From NCBI GenBank assembly GCA_022564455.1, contig JADFLK010000122.1, forward strand, positions 1-6,788: a DNA stretch of 6,788 nt, written 5' to 3'. Below, one piece after another: positions 6,539 to 6,788 of this stretch. The position numbers were made by a program, and so were the translations under genes. This DNA comes from Bacteroidota bacterium (GTDB lineage: Bacteria; Bacteroidota; Rhodothermia; Rhodothermales; Rubricoccaceae). Position 1 is the first letter of the stretch; each line of letters opens with the position of its first letter. The notes under the pieces were generated by a model. It was not told where the DNA came from. It made no database searches and saw only the letters and a program-made list of their open reading frames with translations.

Positions 6539-6788
6539 CAGACCCATTGAAGAGGCGCTAACCACCGTTTGGCAGCACGAGATGTAAGCATCAGCCTACT
6601 TTTCGTGCCATTGTTCCGTCTTCACAATCAGGTTGGAAACGACGTCTTGAGCCTCAAGGCGGGCTTCAGCGCACCAGCGAGGGGCATTTCCATTCCCAGT
6701 TTACCCGAAAAGCTGTACCTTTTCAAATCAGGTATACACTTTGCTAAAACCGAAAGCTCGAATCTGTGCCGGCCACCCCAACTTTGTT
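6539..6788. other. Downstream region without an intact gene
   Basis: No complete gene is visible on either strand. The stretch contains a nested inverted repeat (GCACGA at 6575-6580 with TCGTGC at 6603-6608, enclosing GATG-TAAG-CATC at 6581-6592) about 37 bases after the lptD stop. It also contains a 34-codon antisense open stretch ending with TAG at 6598-6596 and a tRNA-3'-end-like sequence at 6757-6777. The inverted repeat lacks a following T-run, so it is at best a weak terminator candidate for the ftsB-lptD transcript. The window ends before the next gene. Confidence 0.5.
6757..6777 (+). other. Sequence resembling a tRNA 3' end
   Basis: CTCGAAT (6757-6763) looks like a T-loop. It is followed by CTGTG (a 3' T-stem half), a plausible 3' acceptor half with GCCGGCC, and ACC. 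The 5' T-stem half does not pair well: GAAAG against CTGTG gives only three of five pairs. No matching 5' acceptor half or anticodon arm is seen upstream, so this is not an intact tRNA. It may be a decayed tRNA fragment, an attachment-site core left by an integrative element, or chance. Confidence 0.2.

Noticed and set aside
5954..6565. Minus-strand open frame of 203 codons at the lptD 3' end
   Set aside because: It is antisense to the conserved C-terminus of LptD, with no recognisable motif.
6575..6608. Intrinsic terminator after lptD
   Set aside because: The 6-bp arms are 22 bases apart and no T-run follows the second arm, so it is not convincing.
1..6788. A new defence or biosynthetic system
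   Set aside because: All four protein genes belong to recognisable families (transporter, Nif3-like, FtsB/DivIC, LptD). No unknown gene cluster is present.

Overview
The window looks like a piece of a chromosome from a diderm bacterium of the Bacteroidota/Rhodothermota type, with fairly high G+C in its genes. Three things point this way: the LptD-like protein has the architecture typical of that group; none of the four protein-coding starts has a visible purine-rich Shine-Dalgarno sequence; and the tRNA is preceded by a plausible TTG-N20-TAnnTTT promoter, the layout used by Bacteroidota sigma factors. The assignment is an inference from these features, not from a database match.

Layout: positions 1-440 hold no recognisable gene. 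They are less G+C-rich than the genes and contain several small perfect hairpins. A complete tRNA-Arg(CCU) gene follows on the minus strand (441-513) with its likely promoter behind it. Four plus-strand genes come next: a UMF1/Atg22-like MFS permease (708-2084), a long-form Nif3-like dinuclear-metal protein (2163-3287), a small FtsB/DivIC-type septum protein (3416-3718), and a large LptD-type outer-membrane LPS-assembly protein (3788-6538). The last 250 bases hold no intact gene. They contain a short antisense open stretch with coding-like codons and a sequence resembling the 3' end of a tRNA.

All four genes point the same way. ftsB and lptD are only 69 bases apart and are probably co-transcribed; both serve the cell envelope (division-site assembly and outer-membrane biogenesis). 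The permease and nif3-like gene have no obvious functional tie to them. The permease gene is flanked on both sides by related inverted repeats built from GTA-phased 7-base units (561-620 and 2089-2149). These repeats are the least expected structure in the window.

I found no convincing new multi-gene system. The items most worth a second look are the heptad inverted repeats, the two-cysteine LptD, the C-rich leaders that stand where ribosome-binding sites would be expected, and the unexplained sequence at both ends.
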